64,000 bases of DNA. Origin: Monosporascus cannonballus (taxonomy: Eukaryota; Ascomycota; Sordariomycetes; Xylariales). The DNA lies in NCBI GenBank assembly GCA_004154925.1, contig QJNS01000106.1, positions 186,001-250,000 of the forward strand, given 5' to 3'. Position 1 is the stretch's first letter. Each line of letters opens with the position of its first letter. Below the pieces are notes generated by a model. It saw only the letters and a list, made by a program, of their open reading frames with translations, was not told the origin of the DNA and made no database searches. Of this stretch, positions 12,584 through 24,821 are shown piece after piece. Both the position numbers and the translations under genes were made by a program.

Positions 12584-14429
12584 ATGGCCGATGAAAAGGT
12601 TAAGCCCGCTCCGCTCAAGAAGAAGGATGCAGAACAGATTGAGAACCCGTCCTCTAAGAACTACCCCCCGCTGAACGAACGGGATGCTCTCGCCGTGGCG
12701 CACGAAGGCGGATGGGAGGTGGACGGCTTGATCACGGAGATGGAACAGGAACTCGAAGCGGCCGGAGGGCTCCGGAATGGCTTCTTCGACCTCCAATTCA
12801 AGGATCCGAAGCACTTCACCTGGGTCATCGTTGCGTTCGCTTCTATGGGTGGTCTCTTGTCGGGGCTCGACCAGTCCCTCATCTCCGGCGCGAATCTCTT
12901 CCTCCCTAGAGACCTTGGCTTGGACACCCGGCAGAACAGCCTGGTTAACTCCGCGATGCCTCTGGGCGCCGTCGGCGGTGCCTTAATCCTGGGTCCCTGC
13001 AACGAGACGTTTGGGCGCTGGTGGTCGATCATCATTTCCACAATCCTCTACACCATCGGCGGTGCGCTTTCCGCAGGTGCGATGGACTTTGGTAAGTTTG
13101 CTCATACGAAACAAGACCCCCCACCCCCCACCCCCCCGGTTTCTTCTTCCTCTTGTTCTCAACGCTATGGAGGCGCAAGAGACTAATATGAGACAAGGTA
13201 TGATCATTGCCGCGCGAGTCATTCTAGGCATGGGTGTGGGTCTGGAAGGAGGTACCGTCCCTGTCTATGTCGCCGAATCCGTCGAGCGCAAGATTCGTGG
13301 CAACTTGGTGTCTCTGTACCAGTTCAACATCGCCCTGGGCGAGGTTCTCGGGTATGCCGTGGCTGCCATATTCGTTACCGTGCCTGGTAACTGGCGATAC
13401 ATTCTCGGCTCGTCGCTGGTCTTCTCCACCATCATGTTCCTCGGCATGCTCTTCCTGCCGGAGAGCCCGCGTTTCCTCATGCACAAGGGCAAGACTTTCG
13501 AGGCTTTCAAGGTCTGGAAGCGCATCCGTGGTACGGAGTCCGCCGAGGCCCGGGAGGAGTTCTTCGTCATGAAGGTGTCCGTCTTGGAGGAGCAGCAGGC
13601 TTGCGCCGAGGGCAGTAGCAACAAGCGCTTCCCCTGGATGGACTTCTTCACAGTCCCTCGTGCTCGGCGCGCTCTGGTCTACGCCAACATCATGATCCTG
13701 CTCGGCCAGTTAACGGGCGTAAATGCAGTCATGTATTACATGTCGGTGCTTATGCAGCAGATCGGATTCGACGACGAGAAAGCCAACTATATGTCCCTCG
13801 TCGGTGGTGGCTCCCTGCTTCTCGGCACGATCCCGGCCTGTTTCTACATGGAGAAGTTCGGGCGTCGATTCTGGGCCAACACCATGCTGCCTGGCTTCTT
13901 CGTCGGCCTCGTCATCCTCGGTATAAGCTACCAATTCAATCCTCTGACCCAACTGGCAACCTCCGAGGCGCTTTATTTCGTCGGCCTCATTCTTTACATG
14001 GGCTTCTTCGGTTGCTACGCTACTCTGACCTGGGTCGTCCCCTCCGAGGTGTATCCCACTTACCTTCGATCTTACGGCATGACGACTTCGGACGCCCTGC
14101 TCTTCCTGTCGTCCTTCATCGTCACGTACAACTTCTCGGCCATGCAGAGGGCCATGGGCAAGACAGGTCTTACCCTTGGTTTCTACGGCGGTATCGCCGC
14201 CGTGGGATGGGTCTACCAGCTCGTCTTTATGCCCGAGACTAAGGATAAGACGCTGGAGGAAATCGACGAGCTCTTTAAGCGTCCTACGCGAGAGATTGTC
14301 GCCGAGAATTTGGCAGGCATCAGACGATCTGCATCCAATTTCTTCATGGGAAGATGGGGAAAGCAGGCGGGCACCGCGGCTACCCAGCCAGCTGCCGCGG
14401 ACGAGAAGTCCTCAATCAACGATGTGTAG
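12584..14429 (+). CDS. MFS sugar porter family transporter
   Basis: Two exons, 12584-13091 and 13198-14429, give 579 aa. The intron 13092-13197 starts GTAAGT, contains a C-rich run and ends ACAAG. The start ATG (MADEKVKPAP) leaves about 77 cytosolic residues before the first membrane helix. An upstream in-frame ATG-initiated extension from 12524 is less likely. Sugar-porter signatures are present: GLDQSLISG in helix 1 (94-102), ETFGRW in the first loop, PESPRFL at 257-263 after helix 6, and PETKDKTLEEIDELF after helix 12. The pattern of about 12 hydrophobic segments fits. It should move a sugar or polyol by proton symport across the plasma membrane, with the substrate not predictable. A possible poly(A) signal AATAAA is at 14605-14610. 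Confidence 0.93.
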
Positions 14430-15211
14430 ATAGGGTGGATGGTAGGATGATATGTATGGAATAGTAATCACCAAAGTTATCGAGTACTATGGCGCCTGGT
14501 TGTAGTCCTTGAATTGAACAAATGAACCGTGCCACCTATTTGGAATGCGAAAAGCGTGCCATACCCTGCACGCTGTTAGTCTTAGGTACCAATATTTCGC
14601 TTAGAATAAAGACATATCACGATTGTTAAATAGACCCGCCAATGTATCTCTTTCATATTCGTTAGTACGTGGTCTGTCCCGTTGCGGCGGGTGTAGGGAG
14701 TTGAGCCCGAAATAGCAAGCAGCCTATCTTTTCATAATCAGCGAGCCGCTTTTAAAATTACCGTATGTTCCCCCTTAGATGGAAGTACATCTGGAGGGTA
14801 TTTCAAGGCTAAACCCACCAGGCGACCAATTTTACGTCGTGATTTTGCCACCGAAGATTTAATGTCGGCCCCTGCCATCCGTTCTCCCCGGCATTTATCA
14901 CTTAGGGACATCGAAAAGCCTCTGAGGATGATTGAAGCTCTTTTGCTCGCTATTAAGTAGGTAGCGGTGTCACAGAAGAAGATTGTTTGTTCTATCGGGA
15001 ATGCTTAAGAAATAAAGTCTCTTTCTTTGATATTTATCTAACTCTACGTATAGTTTCCTGGCATTGGTTATACAAAGGATTATTCACCGCTAACTACTAT
15101 TTCTGCATCACCGATGTTTAATATCATATTCTCATACACGTCTGGCCACTTTGGAACCGATAGAGCATCCTTTTTCTTTTCTTTTCTTTTCTTTTTTTTT
15201 CTTTTTTTTTC

Positions 15212-15242
<31 letters not shown>

Positions 15243-15984
15243 GGTTTCGGCTGTGGATGAAATCTTGATACTTACACGCCAGCCATACCCCCTTTCCTAA
15301 GGGCGTGCTACTGTCGACCATGCTATGACAAGTAATCTATTGTAGCATGTACTCTAACTCCAATGCTATGTTGTTTGCCATATTATCATGGAACACAGAC
15401 CAGCATCGTAGCTACAACCAGGCTTACTACATCGTACCTGAATCTGTAAAGGGGCGAGGAGAAGCTTCTGGCCCATCTAGGCCACAGGAGTGCAATCGCA
15501 TCCCCACAAGAAGTTATTAATACAGTCGAAAGAACGAGTTGCTGGATCATATCTTGGCGCAGAATTGACAGCAACGTCCATGAAAACCATCGCGCTCAAA
15601 CGTGAAGATTAGAAGGGACTATGACAGGAACAGCCCTCTGGCTCATCCACAAGTTGCTTTTACTCTGTTCGCACCGACGGCTGCCTTGATCACAGTATAG
15701 CAACAAATCATTGTCCAACCAAGCGCACTGCGTGGACAAGCACTCTGACAAGGATTACATATCGGCGTCAGGCACTGCAACCGCAGCCGCAATATGACCA
15801 GTTATTATGATCAGCAACACGCACTGTAGCGACAAGCGCTACCACTGCGCAAAGAAGATCTCGATCGGTGTCACGGGAGAGGGAAGTGCTCTACTTGGAG
15901 TATAGGGAAAGTGGAAGGGAGGCTGCGCCTGTGGGAACCATGAAATTGACATACTTCCGGCTTCAGATACGCCACTAACCAGCC
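14430..15984. other. Intergenic region with homopolymer tract
   Basis: This region lies between convergent transporter and WW-protein genes. Apart from the pyrimidine/poly-G tract (15171-15244), no gene or repeat was seen. Confidence 0.5.
15171..15244. repeat. Pyrimidine tract followed by 23-base poly-G run
   Basis: Bases 15171-15221 are only T and C, mostly T4-T10 runs separated by single C. They are followed directly by 23 consecutive G (15222-15244). Low-complexity tracts like this slip easily in replication and sequencing, so the exact length is uncertain. Confidence 0.9.
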
Positions 15985-17022
15985 TTAATAATCATCTTCG
16001 TAAGCTTCCTCGTACTCTTCTCTGTAGTCTTCATACGCCTCTTCTAGTTCCTCCTGCTCACTACTGCTCGCGCTGGAATCGGCCGCCGCTTCCAGCGCCT
16101 CTTCATATTCTGCGCGGGCTTCCGCGACAGACTCCCGATCGCTCTGATCTACATACTCGCCCTCTGCGTTGTACGCGGGCTCGTAGACAGGAGCAGGGGC
16201 CGCATATCCCGGGTTGGCATATCCTGGATCCGCGGCATATGTCTGGTGGTGCTCTTCGTCTGACGAATCATCTAGTATCGGTTAGTGATGAAGCAGGCTC
16301 ATGGAATAATTGGGAAGTTTAGCTCCGAAGACAGGGTCCATACCGAGGGCATTCGCAAGTAGCGCTCCACCGATAGCGCCGGCGGCAACACCCCCCGCGG
16401 CGGCTCCTAGCATCGCGCCGCTAGAACCGTGCTTCTTCCCGCGCGCACGGTCGCTATTTTCGTAGCCGCCGTGGGTGCCGTAGCCATGCTGCTCGTGGGG
16501 GCTGTGTCCCTGGCGATCGGGACCGGGCGGGTGGTACTCGGGCGCCTCCCACTGAGTGCGCCCAGTGGCTTCCTCGGCATAGTACCATCTCTGGTAACGC
16601 GGATCGTACTGCGGAATCCATCCGACCGGAATGGGCGGCTTGTTGGGAGGTGGAGAGTAGACAGGACCCACAGCAGGCGGAGGCGGACTGCTGTAATGCT
16701 GTTGCTGGGGCGGCTGCGCCGGATAGCCGCCCGCAGAACCGGGAGGCGCCTGTTGGTATGGCTGCCCGTAACCACCCCCGGGGCGTTGTCCTGGGTAGCC
16801 GCCACCTCCGTAGTCCTGTCCTGGATAACCACGATGCCCTGTGGTGACGGTAACAAATAATAAGCTTTCTGATAGCCGTGACAACGCGCGCGGGGAACTT
16901 AGGAAGTTCGAATTCACTTGGGCTCACTAACCAGATCCACTTGGACGTCCGTCGTCCTTCTCCTTATCGGAGCCGAGACCGAGATTATCGAGCTCGCTAG
17001 TGAGCTTCTTCAGGAAAGACAT
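15985..17022 (-). CDS. WW-domain protein with glycine-zipper segment and acidic tail
   Basis: Three exons, 17022-16932, 16838-16344 and 16271-15985, give 290 aa with frame kept at both junctions. The order is: an N-terminal amphipathic stretch (MSFLKKLTSELDNLGLG), a Gly/Tyr/Pro/Gln-rich low-complexity region (about 31-95), a WW domain (about 98-131, with W104, YY at 116-117, W127 and P130), a charged linker, a glycine-zipper-like hydrophobic segment at about 171-195 (AMLGAAAGGVAAGAIGG), and a tail dominated by Glu, Asp, Tyr and Ala. WW domains bind proline-rich ligands, and glycine zippers pack or insert in membranes. The specific function is unknown. The gene is divergent from the metacaspase across 866 bp. 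Confidence 0.82.
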
Positions 17023-17888
17023 GGCTGCCCCAGTGGGATTGAACTGCCGGTATGTATCTTTCTTATTGTATACCTAGTAGCTCTTCTCTCCGAGATGCCG
17101 TGATTTGTAGGAACCAGAGGATGTTCCCAATAACAAGGAGGGGCAGTTTTATGGAAACGAGAGGTTGAGTCTCGGGTTGGCCGAGTCGGCTACCTCCTGC
17201 CGATGCAAGGTACCTAGGTACAACAAGTCACGCAAGGACAGCCTGGACAAGGTGAGGTCTCACCCAACTACCTAGGTAGGTAATAACTGCCTGACGGTAT
17301 CAAGAGGCGCCCAGTGAGGCGTTGCTCCAGTTCCCCAGAGAGAGTGCTAAACCGGGTAAGGCGGCATCTCGAATGGGTCGGTTCAGGGATCCAGGCTCCA
17401 CAGGCGGTCGAACCCAAAAGTCTATGTACACGTCGGTGCAGAGGTGTCAAAAAGTTGCCAGCACTGCGCATTGCTTGCTTTAGAACATTTTATCTTCTTG
17501 GGGATGATCTTTGGGACATTCGACGTGTAGCCATCTTTCTACAAAAGCCAATTCTCACCAACTTTATTACAGGTAGAAATCTGGCCCCCATTGGGAGAAC
17601 ATACATACCGGGGCTAAGTTGGTTATCTACATTGAGCGGTGACCCCACTTCATCGACTACCCAGCCTCAAACACGGGAGCGATTACGTGGGTTTATACTG
17701 ATAGGTACGGAGTTGTATCAGCCCCAAAGGTTGGGGCTGGCAACAGGTTATAACCACCTACTTACCGACCGCTGTTGTTTTCTTCACAACCGTGCGTCGC
17801 CTCCTTTTATTACACCAATAGATTTTGAGTCGATATATCGATATAGCGATAAAGCGGCAGCCACTCTCCCACCCACAGGAAGGTAAAC
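17023..17888. promoter_or_regulatory. Shared divergent promoter region (inferred)
   Basis: This is the only sequence between the oppositely oriented start codons of the WW-domain gene and the metacaspase gene, so it must hold both promoters and leaders. The CTACCTAGGTAGG-like motif recurs around 17210-17280. No separate gene is supported. Co-regulation is inference only. Confidence 0.45.
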
Positions 17889-19391
17889 ATGTCGGGCTAC
17901 GGCGGTTACCACCAAGGACCGTATGGTGGCGGTTATAACCAGGGAGGCTACGGTGGGGGTTATCAACCTCCTCCAGCGCAGCCACGTTCAGGTTATCCCG
18001 GCCATTCGGGTTATCCTGGGCAGTCCTATGGTACCCCCCCGCCCCAGCAACACGGGCACAATCAGTATCCTCCTCAGCAAGGCTATAACTATCAGGCTCC
18101 ACCAAATAGCCCTCCGTCGCATTACGGGGGTGGCAACCGCTACCCGCCTCCCCAGCACCCGCCGCCTCCGACGCTGGACTCATACGGGTACCCATCGGCC
18201 GGCGGTCACCCGTCACCGGGGCCTCAATACGGCGGGTACAGGGGCTACCATCGAGGCGGTCCTCCTCCGCCGTCGACGCCTCAGCAGTTCGGTCATGGCG
18301 CTCCCGAAGGTTACATGTTTCAGTACTCCAACTGTACGGGGAAGCGCAAGGCCTTGCTGATAGGTATCAATTACTTCGGCCAGGAGGGAGAGCTGAAAGG
18401 CTGCATCAACGACACCAAGAATATCTCGGCCTTCTTGATTGAGCGTTACGGATATAAGAGAGAGGACATGGTCTTCCTCACCGATGACCAGCAAGACCCC
18501 AGGGGCATACCCACCAGAGAAAACATCCTGAAGGCCATAGGGTGGCTTGTCGGAGGGGCCCAGCCGAATGATTCCTTATTCCTTCATTACTCAGGTGCGT
18601 CCTAGAAACCGTTACCACAAGATTTCACTATTGTTTAACCGAACCGCAGGTCACGGTGGACGAACGGAGGACCTGGACGGCGATGAGGACGACGGCTACG
18701 ATGAGGTCATCTACCCGGTCGACTTCCGGAGCGCCGGCCACATCGTCGATGACGAGCTCCATGACGTGGTCGTGAAGCCGCTTCAGCCAGGTGTGAGACT
18801 CACGGCCATTTTTGATTCCTGCCACTCAGCGACTGTCCTGGACCTGCCCTACCTCTACTCGACCAAGGGTATCCTCAAGGAGCCCAACCTGGCGGCTGAG
18901 GCTGGCAAGGGCCTGCTTGATGCCTTCGCCGCTTACACTAAGGGTGACATGATGGGCGTGGCCATGGAGGCCTTCAGCTTCGCGAAGCGCGCCGTGAACG
19001 GAGACTCCGGATACAAGAAGACCGTTGAAACTAAGACATCTCCTGCCGACGTTGTTATGTTCTCGGGAAGTAAAGATGATCAGACTTCGTGAGTGAATCC
19101 TCGATCCCGATATTGTGTTTTCTGGCAAACTTACGTGCTTGATAGGGCCGATGCCCACATCGCTTCCAAGGCGACAGGTGCTATGTCGTACGCTTTCATC
19201 AAGGCCCTCACGCAAGACCCACATCAGAGCTACGTAGAGCTCCTTAACAGTATCCGGGACATCCTAGCAGACGACTATACCCAGAAGCCGCAGCTGTCGT
19301 GTAGCCATCCTCTCGGTAGGTTTCTTGGGTCCCCGACCAAGCCAAGCTATTGCTAACCGGTCTAGACACTGGTCTCCTGTTCGTAATGTGA
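17889..19391 (+). CDS. MCA1: Type I metacaspase with Gly/Pro/Gln/Tyr-rich prodomain
   Basis: Four exons, 17889-18594, 18650-19088, 19146-19315 and 19366-19391, give 446 aa. The introns are 55, 57 and 50 nt, with a GCTAAC branch site in the last. Residues 1-140 form the low-complexity prodomain typical of fungal type I metacaspases. The caspase-like domain starts at [11 protein letters not shown] (153-163). The catalytic dyad is intact: His237 in HYSGHGG and Cys293 in FDSCHSAT. The C-terminus [19 protein letters not shown] matches the family. These are calcium-dependent Arg/Lys-specific cysteine proteases acting in protein quality control, ageing and cell death. The prodomain has several polyproline stretches, a possible target for the WW protein encoded next door. 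The symbol is the general family name. Confidence 0.95.
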
Positions 19392-21393
19392 AATCTTTTG
19401 GCCAGAGAAGATATCTGGGGTGGTAATGTTGTGAGACTGAGATGGAAAGGAGCAGATTTATTAAGATAATGTGTACCTAGCTAGGTCGGCTAGGCGTTGG
19501 CTTGATTCTAGATGAGTGGATTATGATGATGCGTTTCGTATGAATGCATGCTCCAGCAATTGTATACCAGGCCTGATCGCGCAACCGTAACTGGGGCCCC
19601 TGGCCCTGACATTGCTTGGGTCGAAAGTGAACTTCACCAAAGGTGCTTGGCGTCCAATCAGCTCTTCGGAGTTACCATACTTTTGAAAAGAGCGCGTTCA
19701 TCTTAAGTCCGATTATTAAAAGGTATTGTTAAATCCGCCGCAAGGAAACCTTTAAGATTACGAATTATTAATCTCAAGGATATAACATAGAAATTAAATA
19801 TTAGAACTAGCCTTTAATAAAATGGGACAACGGCTTTACCTTCCTGGCTATGGTAGAGGAAAAGACCCTAAGAGGTCAATTAAGCAGCCTGTGGGCAATG
19901 GGAAAGCGGCAACTCCCCTTACCCATATATCGCATATATTGTAGGCTACTAGAAGGGGCCCCCGCATTGCATATGGGTCATCACTAGCGGCTCTCCTTGA
20001 CGATAAGAACAGAGGTGAATCACCGAACCAACGGAAATACTGGAAACGAGTTCGTTAAAGCTTTGAGATTGCTTTTAGGGAGTCGTCCCACAGGACCAGC
20101 ATAGGATGTGGCTGCAGCAAGGAGCCCTCTTGCTAATTCCTACGGAGGTGGTGTATGCCCCTGGGAGGGTTGAAAGGACAGGGTGGGAATGGCAAATCAT
20201 CAAGAATCTACGTTGTGTGCAACGGTCTTGGGCGTTAAAAGAATAATTGGTGGGTGAGGTCAGCAGATCAGAACAGTCACAAGGCCACAAGTCCCGTTCG
20301 TCATAGAAACCTCCCCTCGCCAATGCGAATTGCTTTGCCATCTTTCCTTGACCACAACAGTTCCATCTTTCTTAGAAGAACGCGCATACAGCTGTTTTGC
20401 AATGCAGCTCCCGAATCGATTATCCGGTGACCTTCATAGAATGTGAAGAATTGAGATAGGTGGTGGAGATTCATCGCGTATGAGACGTGGCACCTGTGGC
20501 ATTTTGACGCCCTAGAGCACTAGGTGATGATGCTCTTTCCTTATTAGGAACATTGGGTGTCAACCTAACGGCGCACGAACCATTGGTGCCTGCAGGGCGG
20601 TTACCGTTACTGCCTGACACTACCTGAAATAACAGCCACCCCGCCACCCTCCCCTTAGCGAGAATTACCCCTCCATCTGAACCCCCGAAATCCGTCATTT
20701 CCACGAGTAGACCACAAACCACGTGCGTGGCTGCATCCATAAATGGATCAAGTGAATATCCCTTCATTACTCGCATCGGACACTCTGTGCCCTGCGACTG
20801 AGTTTTTCCCTTGAATACCTCATATAAAGAGCTGAATCTACCACAAAACCAGCGTGCTTTTATCATGTTATAGTAAACCCTCGATTTGTCTCGCATCATA
20901 GTCTTCAAACCCACGAATGCGTTAACGCTTGACCCCTCCCCCTCATTGGATCCCAATCCAGCAAGCATCTCAGGGGTCTAGGTCTAGTATCCCTCAACTA
21001 CCCCCACGATACCCAAAACAACAAAGGTGCAAGCCTAGGGCAGGGCCCAAGGGGCGCATAGACGCCTTAGCGTTTCCTTCCCGCCGCTTTTTGAGTTCGA
21101 AACTCGGACTTCCAAGCAACAATAAAGGCACCGGGTCTCCATTGTTTCTCCTGGCATTGGATTTTTTGTCGGAAATCCTAACTTCTATAAAGTAACATAG
21201 CATAGTCAATAGAAGACTCGTTTGGTTGCTGCTACTCGCCCACCACAAACTCGCACTTCCGCCCTCTCTTCTCAGCTTCTATCGGAGTCATCAACTGATA
21301 CTTTCTGTCGACTCAACTACGAATTAGCACAGGCTCACCCGGATATCAGAAACTTGATATTGTCCAGTTTTGGGAGAATATTATCTCCCTGCG
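19392..21393. other. Intergenic region
   Basis: This is 2 kb without a supported gene. A 165-codon minus-strand frame at 20471-20968 has no recognisable domain. The right end should contain the leader of the next gene. Confidence 0.45.
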
Positions 21394-21454
21394 GTAAGCG
21401 GTCTCCCCCACTTAGACCATCTCTGCGTCCTAACCTCCCGTGCTATTCCAGAAA

Positions 21455-22258
21455 ATGATCTACAATCAGCAAGATATGCAAGCGAATGAAGAACTCGCTG
21501 CCCTCTTCGCTCGGAACCTCACGCTGCAGCAGCCGCCTGTCGAGGTCCCTCGAGAACAGCCGAAGCAGCCAGAGCCAGAGCCCATAACATACTCCATCAC
21601 GCAGCATTACCACCATTCTGCCCACGTAGCTCGGCAGGCCGATCAGACTCCTTCTGAGTCTACGAGACGGTCATCAGAGCCTCCGCAAGCACAGCATCCT
21701 TCTGCAGAGTTGATACTCAATCTTCATGGTATCGACTACATGACTCTATCCCCGTCACAGCTGGAGCTTTTCAAGACCGCAGACGATTCCCAGAAGCTCC
21801 GACTGATCGAGCTATGGCTCATCTGCCCTCCCGCAAGCCAACGAGAGAACCCAGCCGTCGCTTTGACCCGCACTACCGTTGAACAAGAGGAATTCCTAGC
21901 TCAACTGCGATACCAGCGACAATGGGAAGAGCACGAGCAGAAGCAGAACTTGATGAGTCTCGATGGAACGCCCATGACTCCAGTCCAGACCGATGACGGA
22001 CGGTGGGTCACTACCTCGGACGCGGAGCCTTATATAGAATCAGGCTACGAACTTCTTGCTCGAAGGGAGTATGAGGAGTCGGCAAAACAGCAGCACGGTG
22101 AGGCCATGGCCCGACCCAAAACTATGTATTCCCATTTCGGAAATGCTGTAGGTAACCAGGACTACCGCCCGGCGACAGACCCGGTCTACAACAATGACTG
22201 GACGGCACGACAAGAGGCGATGGAGAACCAATATGGGCGACATGCGATGGAGCTCTGA
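21455..22258 (+). CDS. Hypothetical protein, Gln/Glu/Pro-rich, likely with 5'-UTR intron
   Basis: I do not recognise this 267-aa protein. The ATG at 21455 lies 3 bases after a convincing intron (21394-21451: GTAAGC donor, CCTAACC branch site, TTCCAG acceptor). The upstream exon has no in-frame ATG, so this is probably a leader intron. The N-terminal 90 residues are rich in Gln, Pro, Glu and His. The middle (about 90-190) is predicted helical and charged, with segments such as LSPSQLELFKTADDSQ. The C-terminal third is polar, with the acidic-aromatic stretch TDDGRWVTTSDAEPYIESG. No signal peptide or membrane segment is visible. Codon use and the absence of stops over 804 bases support a real gene. 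It could be a nuclear or cytosolic scaffold, but no function is assigned. Confidence 0.7.
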   Translation: MIYNQQDMQANEELAALFARNLTLQQPPVEVPREQPKQPEPEPITYSITQHYHHSAHVARQADQTPSESTRRSSEPPQAQHPSAELILNLHGIDYMTLSPSQLELFKTADDSQKLRLIELWLICPPASQRENPAVALTRTTVEQEEFLAQLRYQRQWEEHEQKQNLMSLDGTPMTPVQTDDGRWVTTSDAEPYIESGYELLARREYEESAKQQHGEAMARPKTMYSHFGNAVGNQDYRPATDPVYNNDWTARQEAMENQYGRHAMEL

Positions 22259-24615
22259 AGTGTACCTTTATCATGTCAAGGAAACATAGCGCAAGTTAGT
22301 TCCGGCCAGGCTCAGTACATAGAGCCGTTGACCTTTGGGCACGCGTCCAGCGGGGATCAAGCACGATGGATATCAAGGCATAGGGAGCAAAGCGAAGGTA
22401 GAGGACGTGTCCCGGATTAGTTTGCACTTGCAGAGGTTGTGTCACTACGAAACGGAGTTGGGAGCTCAGGGCTTTCATAGTTGCTTTTATCGCCATCTTC
22501 CCCCTGTTCCCTTTGGCCATGGTTGCGTACTGTGTTTGGCTAACACATCTGCTTCTAGAAGTCCATTGTGTCGCGTCTGATGGTGTGAAAGGTACGTTGA
22601 CTCCCCTTTGACGCCCCAAAGAATCACCCCCCCTTAATACATCGCTCTCCTTCGATCTTGGCCGTGGCCCCCGCGCCCCACCTCAACCTCAATTTCCAAT
22701 TACTATTTGCCTTGGTCTCCTTTGCCTTCGCACGACATCAGTTCGATTGCCGGAAATCTGAGCAAACCCGCGCTCTACCCATATCTCCCCCTCACTAGGA
22801 GGTGAAACTGGATCGTGGTGATTGTGTTATCATTTATTAGTGTCTGAGAATATGGGGTGACGGAGGCATGCATTCCGCGTCGTAGAGTTATGGCAGATAC
22901 GTAGGTAGTCACTCGATTTTCAATAAATGGCAATTCAGCACCTCGATTTTCCAAGCCGCTTGAACAACCCAGTGCTGCGTATATGTATCATTCGCTTCGA
23001 ATCGCGCTCTTCATCCCCGGTAACAATGGGAGTCGACTCCGACGGGTATCAGCCCCGTAGCCTCGACACATGCTTGCAGTGATGGACCAGAGAGGTTTCT
23101 GGCAGTAGCCCTGCCTTCGGGTCATTATTATCAGTGAATACATACAGCGTTCGAGGTGATTCTTGCTATCGTTTCGTAGGAAGCGATAATCGACGGTAAT
23201 GAGCAGGCTCCAACCCCACTATTCACGAGTTGGAGGACATTCCACCATATATTGCATGGGATTGCTCGTAACTAAGACTTCTCTTGGAAATTTGGCTAGA
23301 CCCATAGCCTCTATGTCTCGTCAAACCCTCTTTAGGCAGCGGCCAGCCTGTTACTACTAGGAATAGAATTCTGTTTCCTGGCATGCTATTTATACTTTAT
23401 GCCCCAGAGAAATGGCAAAGTTTTGACCCCATAGCCTGACATTCACACCATTCTCTGTTGACCTTCACTTAGAGGCCCTCCATTTATACTAATATAAGAT
23501 ACTTTAGACCTCGGAGTCCGAGCGACTTAACCGAAATACGCCAGCCGCACAGTTTGCTGCTCAACCTTCGAGCCTAGTTTATCTTTTTGGCTTTAACCTT
23601 AGCGACCCTCTATTCCATTAAAGCTACTGTCGATTGTCATTACGTCTGTATTGAATGGGGACCTGGTATTATTTTGTGATATCGTATAGAATGTAATGGC
23701 TGGGCGTCTATGTCTATGGTTTGGGCTTCGGCGGTAATAAAGTGGGCCAGTCTCAGAGTCTCAGTTTAGGGGTAAGTGTAACTATTTCTGGTATATAGTT
23801 CTGTATATGATTTACCGGGATACTCATACCTTCTAATATCTATGAGGTCCACTGGGCAAATCGCCAATATTATCCATATATTTCGTATTATGGTGGTTGT
23901 CGATATTGCATTCCACCGCAGCATCTCGTGGAGTAGACGGCGCTTTTTTAAACCCCCGCCTAAGGTGTTTTATGCTTAAGTTGTCCAGTGAGTTCAGAGG
24001 ATAAGTAGGCAGAACACATGCCTTTTCTTTCGTTACCGGAAGCAGAGAAATTGTGGAATACCAGTTTTTAACCATAACCCTCGTCGGTGGAAAAGGTTGG
24101 GGCATGGCTAAGTGTATGACCACTTCACCACAAGTCCCTTAGGGCTCTCCCCCATTGTGGACAAGAGTACTGTGGCGAATATGATAGATAAGGCGTGAAT
24201 TTAGTTCATAAAAGTAAGATTTACAATATTGAAGGGGGTGTAAATATTTTGCCGGTAGGGAGTGCGAGTGGAATAGCTGGCTACCTACTAGCAGCAACCT
24301 TTACGGAAACTATCTGGGGAGCCCAAAGATTCTCGAGATACGCCGATATATCAAGACGCAGGATATTCCGTCTACGGAGGCTCAGGAACAAGAAATGTTC
24401 CGTTTATATTTGCCCCACATCATCATATACATCTTAATATTTAATCAGTAATTATCTACTGCTCTTGCCCCTGACCGTTCTTACAATGATCCCATTCTCT
24501 GACGGTACTTAATCAGGAATTCTCGCTCAACCCATTTATCGTGTGCAAGGCAAGGGTTCGGGTTGGCGTGGGATGAGCTATTTTAAAATTCGCTGAATTG
24601 TCTTCAAAACGTTAG
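22259..24615. other. Gene-poor intergenic region
   Basis: No supported gene lies in this stretch. Short frames lack domains and splice partners. It forms the left part of a 5.7 kb gene-poor stretch interrupted by a pair of solo LTRs. Confidence 0.45.
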
Positions 24616-24821
24616 TGTCAGGTGCCAAGGTGCGGCCCCCTTTCCGGGGCCCAGCGACCCACCAGTGTGGCTCCAGTTTGTGTATATATAGGGGGGCTTC
24701 GCCCCCGAGTAGTTAGAAAAGGGCAGGCATTAATGGTCATCTATTTACTACCCATACTATGAACCACCTGCTGGGCTGCTTCTTCTGCCTCTCACTCCGT
24801 ACTTTACCATTTTCCCTGACA
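24616..24821 (+). repeat. Solo LTR, copy 1 (206 bp)
   Basis: The sequence starts TGTCAGGTGCC and ends TTTTCCCTGACA, so it has the TG...CA ends and short inverted termini (TGTCAG/CTGACA) of an LTR. A TATATATA box at about 24683 and a GGGGGC/GCCCCC hairpin follow in the middle. The reverse complement at 25271-25476 is identical except for one base that I can see. A more divergent third copy is at 49951-50161. The 5-bp flanks are GTTAG on the left and CGTTG on the right, which do not match each other but do match those of copy 2 in exchanged fashion. No internal retrotransposon region adjoins it. Confidence 0.85.

Noticed and set aside
20471..20968. 165-codon minus-strand reading frame as a gene
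   Set aside because: There is no recognisable motif, no signal or splice partner, and its composition is not convincingly protein-like.
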